The notes beneath the pieces were generated by a model. It did not search any database. It was given only the letters and a program-made list of their open reading frames with translations, and was not told where the DNA came from. Shown here one piece after another: positions 47,376-53,090 of a stretch of 53,090 bases of DNA. The position numbers were made by a program, and so were the translations under genes. Source of the DNA: Planctomycetota bacterium (lineage in GTDB: Bacteria; Planctomycetota; Planctomycetia; Gemmatales; Gemmataceae). The stretch covers positions 1-53,090 of the forward strand of contig JAIOPV010000180.1 of the NCBI GenBank assembly GCA_021413735.1, written 5' to 3'. The stretch's first letter is position 1; each line of letters starts with the position of its first letter.

Positions 47376-47876
47376 ATGGTCACCGAAACAAAACGAAACG
47401 AACCCGAGAACGCTCCCGAACAACGCTATCGGTTTTCGATCCTCATTGCGGACGACGACCGCGGCAACCGGGAAGCGCTCGGCGAAGTTCTCGAAAACCA
47501 AGGCTTCCGCACCGTTCTCGCTGAGGACGGTGGCCGAGCTGTCGAACTCGTGCAGGTGGATCTCGTTCACCTTGTCCTGTTCGATATGCACATGCCCAAA
47601 CTCACCGGGCTGGAAGCGATGACCGTGATCCGTCAAACGCTCGACCGGATTCTCCCGGCCGTGCTCATGACGGCCGACGCGAACAACGACCTGATTCGCC
47701 GTGCGTTCCAGGCTCAAGCGTTCAGCGTCATCCCGAAACCGGTGAACACGAACATCGTGCTGAACACGCTGTCCCGTGCGCTGGCCAAGGTTTACGGTGT
47801 GACGTGGCCGAACCCCACGCCGCCGGCAACGGGAACCGGAACAGGTAACGCAGCCGAACCGACCCCGCCCGCGTAA
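47376..47876 (+). CDS. Receiver-only response regulator
   Basis: A 166-aa single receiver-domain protein. Acidic residues DDD at 26-28, phospho-acceptor Asp70 (LVLFDMHMPK), Thr98 (VLMTAD) and Lys in IPKPV make a complete receiver. The C-terminus is a short Pro/Thr/Gly-rich tail (NPTPPATGTGTG) with no output domain, so it acts through another protein. GGAGGG precedes ATG 47376; an ATG six codons earlier is less supported. groES follows 30 bases later, which suggests co-transcription. No histidine kinase is adjacent. Confidence 0.85.
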   Translation: MVTETKRNEPENAPEQRYRFSILIADDDRGNREALGEVLENQGFRTVLAEDGGRAVELVQVDLVHLVLFDMHMPKLTGLEAMTVIRQTLDRILPAVLMTADANNDLIRRAFQAQAFSVIPKPVNTNIVLNTLSRALAKVYGVTWPNPTPPATGTGTGNAAEPTPPA

Positions 47877-47906
47877 AAAGAATTGAACTCCAAGGAGCAA
47901 CGACCG

Positions 47907-48194
47907 ATGAAGATTGTCCCGCTGAACGACAAGATCCTCGTGGAACGTATGGAAGCCGACGACAAGACGGCTGGCGGGATCATTCTCCCGGACGCCGCGA
48001 AAGAGAAGCCGAAGCAAGGCAAGATCCTCGCAGTCGGCGACGGCAAAGCGCTCGACAACGGCAAACGAGCCGCGTTTCAGGTGAAGGTTGGCGATCGCGT
48101 GTTGTTCACGAACTACGCCGGCAACGAAGTCGTGCACGAAGGAAAAGAGTTCCTCATCATGACCGAGGACGACATCCTCGCCGTTGTGGACTGA
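47907..48194 (+). CDS. groS: Co-chaperonin GroES
   Basis: A 95-aa GroES, normal size: VPLNDKILVERMEADDKTAGGIILPDAAKEKPKQGKILAVG with the mobile loop GGIIL, and VLFTNYAGNEVVHEGKEFLIMTEDDILAVVD at the end. It caps GroEL and assists protein folding in the cytosol. AAGGAG lies nine bases before ATG 47907. It follows a receiver-only regulator and is not followed by groEL, which must be elsewhere; planctomycetes often carry several chaperonin genes. I see no CIRCE element in front. Confidence 0.95.
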   Translation: MKIVPLNDKILVERMEADDKTAGGIILPDAAKEKPKQGKILAVGDGKALDNGKRAAFQVKVGDRVLFTNYAGNEVVHEGKEFLIMTEDDILAVVD

Positions 48195-48206
48195 GGTCGT
48201 TTGGGC

Positions 48207-48238
48207 ACCCGCAATGCTTACTCTCTCGCGTTGCGGGT
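48207..48238 (+). terminator. Terminator-like hairpin after groES
   Basis: ACCCGCAATGC (48207-48217) pairs with GCGTTGCGGGT (48228-48238), 10 of 11 positions, just after the groES stop. There is no clear T-run, so a factor-dependent or attenuating role is also possible. Confidence 0.5.
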
Positions 48239-48590
48239 CGCTCGCCAGTCGCAATCCCGAGACGTTGTCGTAAACTGAATTTGGGTTCGGAACAGTCGCC
48301 CCACGTTTTCGAACTCGCAAGCGAAATGCCGATCTCCCCACGGGACGGCTCGATTCGATCAACTCAATTTCCTTCACACGAACGCTTTACGGTGTTCCCG
48401 TCCGAATTCCGCGCTGATCGTAAGGAAAAATCTTGCGATAGCAATTCTGCGGTTTATAGTAAAAGCACTGTTCCCGTGTCGAAAGCACGGCGAATGAGTG
48501 CCTGGTCAATCCCTCGGTAAGTACCAGTTCGAGCGGTCGGACGGGGCCTGGGAATCTGCCGGCACACGGCACGTCGTTTTCGGTTCTCCC
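48239..48590 (+). promoter_or_regulatory. Long leader of the RRM gene with sigma-70-like promoter
   Basis: No protein-coding signal is seen in these ~350 bases. TTGCGA (48433-48438) and TATAGT (48455-48460), 16 bases apart, make a reasonable sigma-70-type promoter and would give a ~125-nt 5' leader to the RRM gene. The AT-rich block around it (48420-48470) stands out from the GC-rich surroundings. No Shine-Dalgarno is seen near the RRM start, so the leader may be structured, as in cold-induced mRNAs. Confidence 0.4.
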
Positions 48591-48986
48591 ATGCCTACGA
48601 ACATTTACGTCGGGAATCTCCCCTGGTCCACGACAACGGACGAGCTGTACGCAATGTTTCAGCAGTACGGGGCCGTGACCCGTGCTCAGGTCGTGACTGA
48701 TCGGGAAACCGGTCGTTCGCGCGGCTTCGGGTTCGTGGAAATGCCCAACGAGGCCGAGGCAAATGCAGCCATCGCCGCGTTGAACGAGCAGCAAATGAAT
48801 GGCCGACCGTTGACCGTGAACGTCGCGAAGCCGCGTGAAGGCGGCGCCGCTGGCGGGGGCGGTGGCGGCGGAGGTTACGGCGCTCGGCGCGGTGGCGGTG
48901 GTGGCGGTCCTCGCGGTGGTGGCGGTGGCGGCGGGGGCTACGGCGGCGGATATGGAGGCGGCTACGGCGGTGGCGACCGCTACTGA
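48591..48986 (+). CDS. RNA-binding protein: RRM plus glycine-rich tail
   Basis: A 131-aa protein with one RNA recognition motif (1-~80): RNP2 IYVGNL at 5-10 and RNP1 RGFGFVEM at 44-51, then a Gly/Tyr/Arg-rich tail (GGGGGYGARRGGG...GGYGGGDRY). The layout is that of the cyanobacterial and plant glycine-rich RNA-binding proteins, often cold-induced RNA chaperones. ATG 48591 matches the family N-terminus (MPTNIYVGNL); the longer open frame is leader. No Shine-Dalgarno precedes it. A strong family 2 hairpin follows the stop. The role in cold or RNA metabolism is family inference. Confidence 0.93.
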   Translation: MPTNIYVGNLPWSTTTDELYAMFQQYGAVTRAQVVTDRETGRSRGFGFVEMPNEAEANAAIAALNEQQMNGRPLTVNVAKPREGGAAGGGGGGGGYGARRGGGGGGPRGGGGGGGGYGGGYGGGYGGGDRY

Positions 48987-48995
48987 GGGCGTTGG

Positions 48996-49053
48996 TGTTC
49001 GCCGCTTGCGGCGTTGCATCGTGAGCTAACTGCAACGCCGCAAGCGGCGAGCA
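48996..49053. repeat. TCGCCGCTTGCGGC hairpin (family 2, copy 4)
   Basis: A 23-bp stem (48996-49018 with 49031-49053, one mismatch) and a 12-base loop, then CAAAAAA. It starts ten bases after the RRM stop and is likely a terminator, although on the plus strand the run is A rather than T. Confidence 0.85.
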
Positions 49054-49077
49054 CAAAAAACACGACCTCTTTTCGAG

Positions 49078-49110
49078 CGCTCGGTGATGGTTCCGCGAAC
49101 CCGCCGAGCG
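49078..49110 (+). other. Stem-loop in the infA leader
   Basis: CGCTCGG (49078-49084) pairs with CCGAGCG (49104-49110) and encloses GGTT..AACC. It lies ~60 bases before infA. It may terminate the RRM transcript or be part of the infA leader. Confidence 0.4.
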
Positions 49111-49171
49111 TTTCACGTATCCATCATTTCAAGAAACATCCCAACATCAACAAGATCGGGTCCGCACGCAC

Positions 49172-49399
49172 ATGGCGAAGGAAGAGGCAATTGAAGTCGA
49201 AGGCCGGGTGAAGGAAGCCCTGGCAAACACGCAATTCCGCGTCGAGTTGGACGTCGGCGGAGAAGTGATTGCCAGCATCGCGGGTAAGATCCGCAAGAAC
49301 TTCATCCGCGTAATTCCGGGAGATCGGGTCAAAGTGGAGATATCGCCGTATGACCTGACCCGAGGCCGAATTGTGTATCGCGGGCGAGCCGGAACTTGA
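49172..49399 (+). CDS. infA: Translation initiation factor IF-1
   Basis: A 75-aa IF-1, an S1/OB-fold protein that binds the ribosomal A site during initiation. The family core is complete: [66 protein letters not shown] 49172 is the family start; the Shine-Dalgarno is weak. In many bacteria infA sits with ribosomal protein genes; here it stands alone after an RRM gene. Confidence 0.96.
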   Translation: MAKEEAIEVEGRVKEALANTQFRVELDVGGEVIASIAGKIRKNFIRVIPGDRVKVEISPYDLTRGRIVYRGRAGT

Positions 49400-49520
49400 G
49401 CCAATCTTTGCGGAATGTCCGGATTTTCCTTGACCAAAACCGTCCTTCCCGTCAATCTAACCCCGTCGCCTTTGGAAAGGTGACGCACCAAATCTGACAT
49501 GACCAAGGAGGGTCGCAACC

Positions 49521-49793
49521 ATGCTTATCCAAACTGAATCCAAAGCCCAAGGCTGGCGTGCGGTAGCGGTGTTCGATGACCGCCCCGATGCGTTGATCTT
49601 CGTGGGTCGCTCATCCACACACGTTCGCCAAGAATACCTCGACGCCTACATGGAACTCCTCGACGACGAGGAACGCGAACACGTTTCGTCGATCCAATTG
49701 CAGCAGTGGAGCGGTGCTCCGGATGCTGGCCGTTGGGTTCTGAAGAACACGCTGAAGGTGCCGACGCCAGTGAAGGTTCGCCTCGCAGCTTGA
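49521..49793 (+). CDS. Conserved-looking small hypothetical protein
   Basis: A 90-aa soluble protein with a strong AAGGAGG before ATG 49521. It starts with a strand-rich part (GWRAVAVFDDRPDALIFVGRSS) and ends KVPTPVKVRLAA. No family recognised. The good ribosome site, codon use and terminator behind it support it as a gene. It follows infA by 121 bases. Confidence 0.65.
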   Translation: MLIQTESKAQGWRAVAVFDDRPDALIFVGRSSTHVRQEYLDAYMELLDDEEREHVSSIQLQQWSGAPDAGRWVLKNTLKVPTPVKVRLAA

Positions 49794-49814
49794 TCCACGT
49801 TTCGACGGGTCGCG

Positions 49815-49895
49815 GAGTGACCGTCGAATGATCCACCGGTGACCGAAGACAGGGGTAAATGTCTTCACCATCGAGGGGTCATTCGACGGTCACTC
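49815..49895 (+). terminator. Nested terminator-like hairpin
   Basis: GAGTGACCGTCGAATGATCC (49815-49834) pairs with GGGTCATTCGACGGTCACTC (49876-49895), almost without mismatch. Inside, GAAGACA pairs with TGTCTTC around GGGGTAAA, with GGTGA/TCACC flanks. GGCTTTTCG follows. It is a long two-level hairpin after the 49521-49793 gene, more elaborate than a normal intrinsic terminator. Confidence 0.75.
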
Positions 49896-50054
49896 GGCTT
49901 TTCGTGAACGATTTCCGCATCTCCCCTAAACCACCGGGCTTGCATCCGGACAGCCGGAACCGAACAATGATTAGATAAGCGGTGTCCTTCCCTCTACCCA
50001 CGTCCGGAGACACCGGTTGCGCATGAGCGCGCTGACGACCATGAGGAACTGACC

Positions 50055-50798
50055 ATGAACTCCTACGCTTCCCACTGCGACGACTTCGGGGTTTCGACAT
50101 ACGTTCACAGCAAACTTGAGATGCCGAGCGGCCGCGAAACGGTGCTTCATTACTTCGAAGCAATGCAGAAGGCGTTCCCGAAGATGACGGAGTTCGAGAA
50201 ACGCACCGACGACGAGTTTCTGCTGGAAGAAGACCGCGACTCGGGCAGCTATCGGTGGGCGTCGCTCGACAAGCGCCGACTGTGTTCGGGCTTCGTGAAT
50301 CCGCCGACGCTCGAAGACGCCGACGCCCACAACGAACGCATTCTGGAACTGGCTCCGTTTCACCTCGACCTGTCGGGAATGCAAACCGAGTCGATGGATG
50401 TCCTGTATTACTTCGACTTCATCTATCAGGGGAACCACGACGAGGTCGTCGCGGAAGCGCTGGCGACGGGCACGCCGCTGGAAGGTCTGGCCCAGATGCC
50501 GGCCGCTCGTGTGTTGCACTTTCAGCCGACGCTGATGATGTCGCTCGATGATGCATGTCAGCTTCAGTGCCGGTTGAGCGTCGAGACGCGGACGAGTGCG
50601 TATCAGGTCCGAACGGGGAACTTTCCAGAATCGCCGATCTCGGTGTACTTCACGGTGCGACAGTTCTGGGGGAAGCAGCCGTTCAAGACGTTTGCGGAGT
50701 CGTATCACAACCAGCGCCGCATCCTCGACGAGCTGGTGAACAGCTACGTGATTCCGAACGTCATCAGCCCGCTGGCGAAGACCATCAGCGCGAAATGA
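50055..50798 (+). CDS. Hypothetical protein
   Basis: A 247-aa soluble protein without signal peptide or membrane helices; acidic, with several Trp, Tyr and Phe residues. Blocks such as MDVLYYFDFIYQGNHDEVVAEAL and CRLSVETRTSAYQVRTGNF, then PISVYFTVRQFWGKQP, look like a compact alpha/beta fold. No family recognised. GAGGA lies seven bases before ATG 50055. It stands between two large palindromes. Confidence 0.65.
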   Translation: MNSYASHCDDFGVSTYVHSKLEMPSGRETVLHYFEAMQKAFPKMTEFEKRTDDEFLLEEDRDSGSYRWASLDKRRLCSGFVNPPTLEDADAHNERILELAPFHLDLSGMQTESMDVLYYFDFIYQGNHDEVVAEALATGTPLEGLAQMPAARVLHFQPTLMMSLDDACQLQCRLSVETRTSAYQVRTGNFPESPISVYFTVRQFWGKQPFKTFAESYHNQRRILDELVNSYVIPNVISPLAKTISAK

Positions 50799-50819
50799 GG
50801 CCAAGCAGCGGCGCGGGTC

Positions 50820-51011
50820 TTCACCCCGAAGGGGTGGGACAACATAGCCCAGGGCGAAGCCGGCGAAGCCCTGGGAACAGTTTGAATATGGTATGCACCC
50901 TGAAAGGGTGCGACAACTCAAGCTGTCCCACCCTTTCAGGGTGCATTTGCTGGGGAATCGGTTTCCTGGGGCGTTGCCCCAGTCTAAGTTGTCCTACCCC
51001 TTCGGGGTGAA
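50820..51011. repeat. Composite palindromic element, CACCCCGAAGGGGTG family
   Basis: Outer arms TTCACCCCGAAGGGGTGGGA.. (50820-50843) and 50988-51011 pair at 23 of 24 bases. Inside are four more hairpins: CACCCCGAAGGGGTG itself, GCCCAGGGC/GCCCTGGG (~50847-50876), GCACCCTGAAAGGGTGC with its inverted partner at 50925-50944, and CTGGGGCGTTGCCCCAG (50966-50982). This is a compound of several dispersed repeats of the CCCCGAAGGGG type. Confidence 0.8.
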
Positions 51012-51051
51012 AACGAGACGAGCGAAACGGATTGGCCAACTGACAATCAAC

Positions 51052-51339
51052 ATGTGGTACTTTCCCACAGATGATCCGCACAGCGTTGAAAGAAAAGCTC
51101 GTTGTTCATTCTGTCAACGGCCTTATTCTGAAACCGGGCCGCTTGTTGAAACCGCGCGTTTTTGGCCAATCCCAGGAACTACTATCTCAGCCTGCCCAGG
51201 TATCTGCGGGGACGGCATCGAACACTGCAGAAGTATCTCCGAACTCTCGCGTGCCTTGCCGAAGCGAAATGCCGGAGCCGAGGGCCGGTCACTCTTGCAT
51301 CAGGTGTCACCTTCGATGTCGATAAGTCGAAAGGGTTGA
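51052..51339 (+). CDS. ClpX-type C4 zinc-finger small protein
   Basis: A 95-aa ORF starting MWYFPTDDP, with ARCSFCQRPYSETGPLVE then CPGICGDGIEHCRSI. The pair CSFC and the later CxxxC/C pattern resemble the zf-C4_ClpX domain that in ClpX binds adaptor proteins. Homologous short stand-alone ClpX-finger proteins would be expected in this clade. After CRSISELSRALP the sequence loses pattern, and from 51162 the region also reads as the next ORF in another frame. So the C-terminal third may be non-native, possibly a truncated end. No Shine-Dalgarno is obvious. Confidence 0.5.
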   Translation: MWYFPTDDPHSVERKARCSFCQRPYSETGPLVETARFWPIPGTTISACPGICGDGIEHCRSISELSRALPKRNAGAEGRSLLHQVSPSMSISRKG

Positions 51340-51656
51340 CAGGAGTTTGCGATTACCTCCTCACTCACTCTCGCGAAGTGTTCTTCATTCGGGGTCCCGT
51401 GTTCGCTGCAGTTGAAGCCAAGAAGGAAGACATCTCGGGTGGGTTAGGGCAATGTGCTGCCGAGATGGTCGCGATTCGCATGTTCAATGAGAACGAGAAG
51501 TCGCCTCTTCCCGCGGTGTTCGGTTGCGTCACAAGCGGGAATCTCTGGCGGTTCCTCAAACTCGAAGGCAACACACTCTTCATCGACAAGACTGAGTATT
51601 ATCTGAGCGCTCTGCCCAAGTTGCTTGGCATCCTCGTCAGCATCGCCAACGGATGA
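51162..51656 (+). CDS. PD-(D/E)XK-like protein, probably 5'-truncated
   Basis: A 164-codon frame from TTG 51162 to TGA. Residues from ~48 on (ASGVTFDVDKSKGLTGVCDYLL, FAAVEAKKEDISGGLGQCAAEMVA, GCVTSGNLWRFLKLEG) match the plan of small restriction-endonuclease-like proteins related to the N-terminal domain of type I R subunits. Asp in GVCD and the ExK of VEAKK would bind metal. The first ~45 residues lack similarity that I can see and overlap the zinc-finger ORF. Either the 5' end is lost or the frame has shifted. A nuclease role is an inference from motifs. Confidence 0.5.
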   Translation: MANPRNYYLSLPRYLRGRHRTLQKYLRTLACLAEAKCRSRGPVTLASGVTFDVDKSKGLTGVCDYLLTHSREVFFIRGPVFAAVEAKKEDISGGLGQCAAEMVAIRMFNENEKSPLPAVFGCVTSGNLWRFLKLEGNTLFIDKTEYYLSALPKLLGILVSIANG

Positions 51657-51761
51657 CCGCTGATAATCCGCGGTCGCAGCGCCGGTGGGTAGCCGCCCAC
51701 GGGCGTTGTTCGTTTCATGTCCTCACCCTCTTCAACGCCACCCATCCGTGAGTCAGCATCC

Positions 51762-53012
51762 ATGAGTTTGCCAACACTATCGACGTTTGCTCGCGGACTC
51801 ACCGCCGAAACCGCGTTCGATGTTCTCGCCGTCGCCAAGAAATTGCAGGCCGCAGGCAAAGATGTCATCTCGCTTCAGATCGGTGACAGCCCATTCCCGA
51901 CGACGGCATCCGCGATCAAAGCGGGGAAGGCTGCCATCGACGCTGGCCTCACGCGATACGCTCCCTCGTTGGGGCTTCCGGAATTTCGCGCAACGATCGC
52001 CGCGACCGTGAAGGCCGAATTCGGCATACCGGCCACTGCGGACAATGTGGTCGTTGCTCCGGGTGCGAAGCCTTTCGAGCAGTTCTTCTGTGAACTGTTC
52101 CTCGAACCCGGCGACGCGGTTCTCGTCTTCCAACCCGCGTTCCCGACGTATGAGCCGAACATCGTTCGCCGTGGTGCGGTGCCCGTGTATCGCCCACTTC
52201 GCCAGGAACAGGATTTCCGCCCGGACATCGCGGAGGTCGAGAAATTCGTGAAGCACACACCGCGTGCGAAAGCCATCTTCTTGAACTCGCCACACAATCC
52301 GACAGGCGGCGTCGCCACGAAAGACGATCTGAAAGCCATTGCGGACATCGTGCGAGGAACGAACATCGCTGTCTTCAGCGATGAACCGTATTGCCACATG
52401 GTGTGGGAAGGGAAACACCACAGTTTGCTCGCGGAACCTGACATGTTCAATCATGTGGTGAGTGCGTTCACGTTCTCGAAGAGTTACAGCATGAGCGGCT
52501 GGCGTTGCGGCTACGCGATCGCTTCCACCGCGAACACGGACCTGATCGGCAAGATGATTAACACGTCGTTGTCGTGTGCGCCGCCGTTCGTGCAACTCGC
52601 GGGCAAGGCCGCACTCGAACACGACACCGCCGAGCGCGACAAAGCAATGGCCAACTTCCACAGTAAAGTGAAACTGCTCGTGGATGAGCTTCGGAAGGTA
52701 CCGGACGTGACCGTGTTGATGCCGAAGGGAACCTTCTATGTGTTCCCGCGAGTGGAACCAATCTGCAAGCGACTCGGCATCACTTCGCACGGCCTGGCGA
52801 TGTATCTGCTCGAAGGGGCCGACGACGAACGTGGCGTCGGCTGCTTGGGTGGCGAGTGCTTTGGAGCAGCGGGGCAGGGGTTCATTCGGATGAGCACGGC
52901 GGAACCAGATGCGCGATTGGTGCAAGCGGTCGCGTTCTTCGCTGATGCGATCACGCGCACGGATCGTGTGAAAGCCTATCTGGACTCGCACCCGAAGTAT
53001 CGGCTCAGCTGA
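51762..53012 (+). CDS. PLP-dependent class I/II aminotransferase
   Basis: A 416-aa fold-type I aminotransferase. Family landmarks: YAPSLGLPEFR, NSPHNPTGG (Asn179), DEPY (Asp207, Tyr210), FSKSYSMSGWRCGY with PLP Lys240, and the C-terminal FIRMSTAEPDARLVQA with the carboxylate-binding Arg. Such enzymes move amino groups between amino acids and 2-oxo acids; aspartate and aromatic/branched acids are possible, and the sequence does not fix which. ATG 51762 (MSLPTLSTF) gives the usual N-terminus; an ATG 15 codons earlier is possible. A strong terminator hairpin follows. Confidence 0.9.
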   Translation: MSLPTLSTFARGLTAETAFDVLAVAKKLQAAGKDVISLQIGDSPFPTTASAIKAGKAAIDAGLTRYAPSLGLPEFRATIAATVKAEFGIPATADNVVVAPGAKPFEQFFCELFLEPGDAVLVFQPAFPTYEPNIVRRGAVPVYRPLRQEQDFRPDIAEVEKFVKHTPRAKAIFLNSPHNPTGGVATKDDLKAIADIVRGTNIAVFSDEPYCHMVWEGKHHSLLAEPDMFNHVVSAFTFSKSYSMSGWRCGYAIASTANTDLIGKMINTSLSCAPPFVQLAGKAALEHDTAERDKAMANFHSKVKLLVDELRKVPDVTVLMPKGTFYVFPRVEPICKRLGITSHGLAMYLLEGADDERGVGCLGGECFGAAGQGFIRMSTAEPDARLVQAVAFFADAITRTDRVKAYLDSHPKYRLS

Positions 53013-53036
53013 GAGTCGGTTGCGGATGCTGTAGCG

Positions 53037-53090
53037 AGCCGCGACGGCAAGGGAGCGGGAAACGTAGCCCGCTCCCTTGCCGTCGTGGCT
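53037..53090. terminator. Terminator-like inverted repeat at the window end
   Basis: AGCCGCGACGGCAAGGGAGC.. (53037-53059) pairs with 53068-53090 at 22 of 23 positions, loop of eight bases. It begins 24 bases after the aminotransferase stop. The right arm ends exactly at the window edge, so a flanking T-run cannot be judged. Confidence 0.7.

Noticed and set aside
47883-47907. Earlier groES start at 47883
   Set aside because: AAGGAG lies inside the extra codons and fits the ATG at 47907, which is also the normal family N-terminus.
51777-52991. Minus-strand ORF of ~400 codons opposite the aminotransferase
   Set aside because: The plus strand has full aminotransferase motifs; the minus frame is Arg-rich without any domain.
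1-53090. tRNA or rRNA genes, IS transposase or integrase
   Set aside because: None recognised by reading; short palindromes near gene ends lack tRNA arms, and no transposase motif was found.

Overview
The window reads as chromosomal DNA from a planctomycete of the Gemmata type (Planctomycetota, probably Gemmataceae). This placement is an inference from gene content: a secreted PVC-type dehydrogenase fused to HEAT repeats and a C-terminal CxxCH heme site, DUF1080 and DUF1080-like sandwich proteins, two receptor-like Ser/Thr kinases (one with leucine-rich repeats, one with TPRs), lipid-anchored patatins, a GxxExxY protein, DUF4058, DUF6882, and many secreted proteins of unknown role. GC is high, good Shine-Dalgarno sites precede most genes, GTG starts are used, and most gaps carry large palindromes. 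I see no rRNA, tRNA, CRISPR array, prophage or classical IS transposase.

Layout. 1-9.9 kb: a tiny very basic protein, two tandem patatin lipoproteins, an SDR, a GxxExxY gene enclosed by inverted repeats, hemF, two tandem secreted paralogues of ~567 aa, and a DUF1080 protein. 10-20.6 kb: MATE exporter, secreted TPR protein, membrane-anchored double FKBP, PfkB sugar kinase with an internal 27-bp duplication, LRR Ser/Thr kinase, 6-phosphogluconate dehydrogenase, and two DUF6882 paralogues, the second with a histone-H1-like tail. 20.6-33.5 kb: a decayed PQQ-propeller gene, a DUF202 membrane protein, a PlsC-ACP-AMP-ligase fusion, an ABC-2 type exporter pair, the PVC dehydrogenase/cytochrome, a methyltransferase, and an MFS transporter with a creatininase. 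33.5-41.6 kb: a hicB-hicA module, a five-gene minus-strand operon (speA, KTSC, YcxB-like, small ORF, SecA-like fragment), a PH-like membrane protein, an LRR protein, a coil-sandwich secreted protein and DUF4058. 41.7-53 kb: HD-GYP response regulator, TPR Ser/Thr kinase, a secreted HEAT-like protein, a receiver-only regulator with groES, an RRM Gly-rich protein, infA, two conserved hypotheticals, overlapping zinc-finger and PD-(D/E)XK-like ORFs, and an aminotransferase.

The most unusual signal is not a gene. Three arrays of CCGGAA boxes (21162-21249, 26933-27082, 45881-45947) have the same architecture: a first box spacing of 24 bp, a variable number of 20-21 bp spacings, and a last spacing of 19 bp. 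The ends are conserved and all three arrays lie between divergently transcribed genes. Other dispersed palindromes recur as families: TCGCCGCTTGCGGC hairpins (4 copies), CCACGGGG palindromes (2), stop-codon-supplying bidirectional terminators (2), and GGATGAGAAG hairpins (4 in one intergenic region). Proposed roles for these elements are inference.
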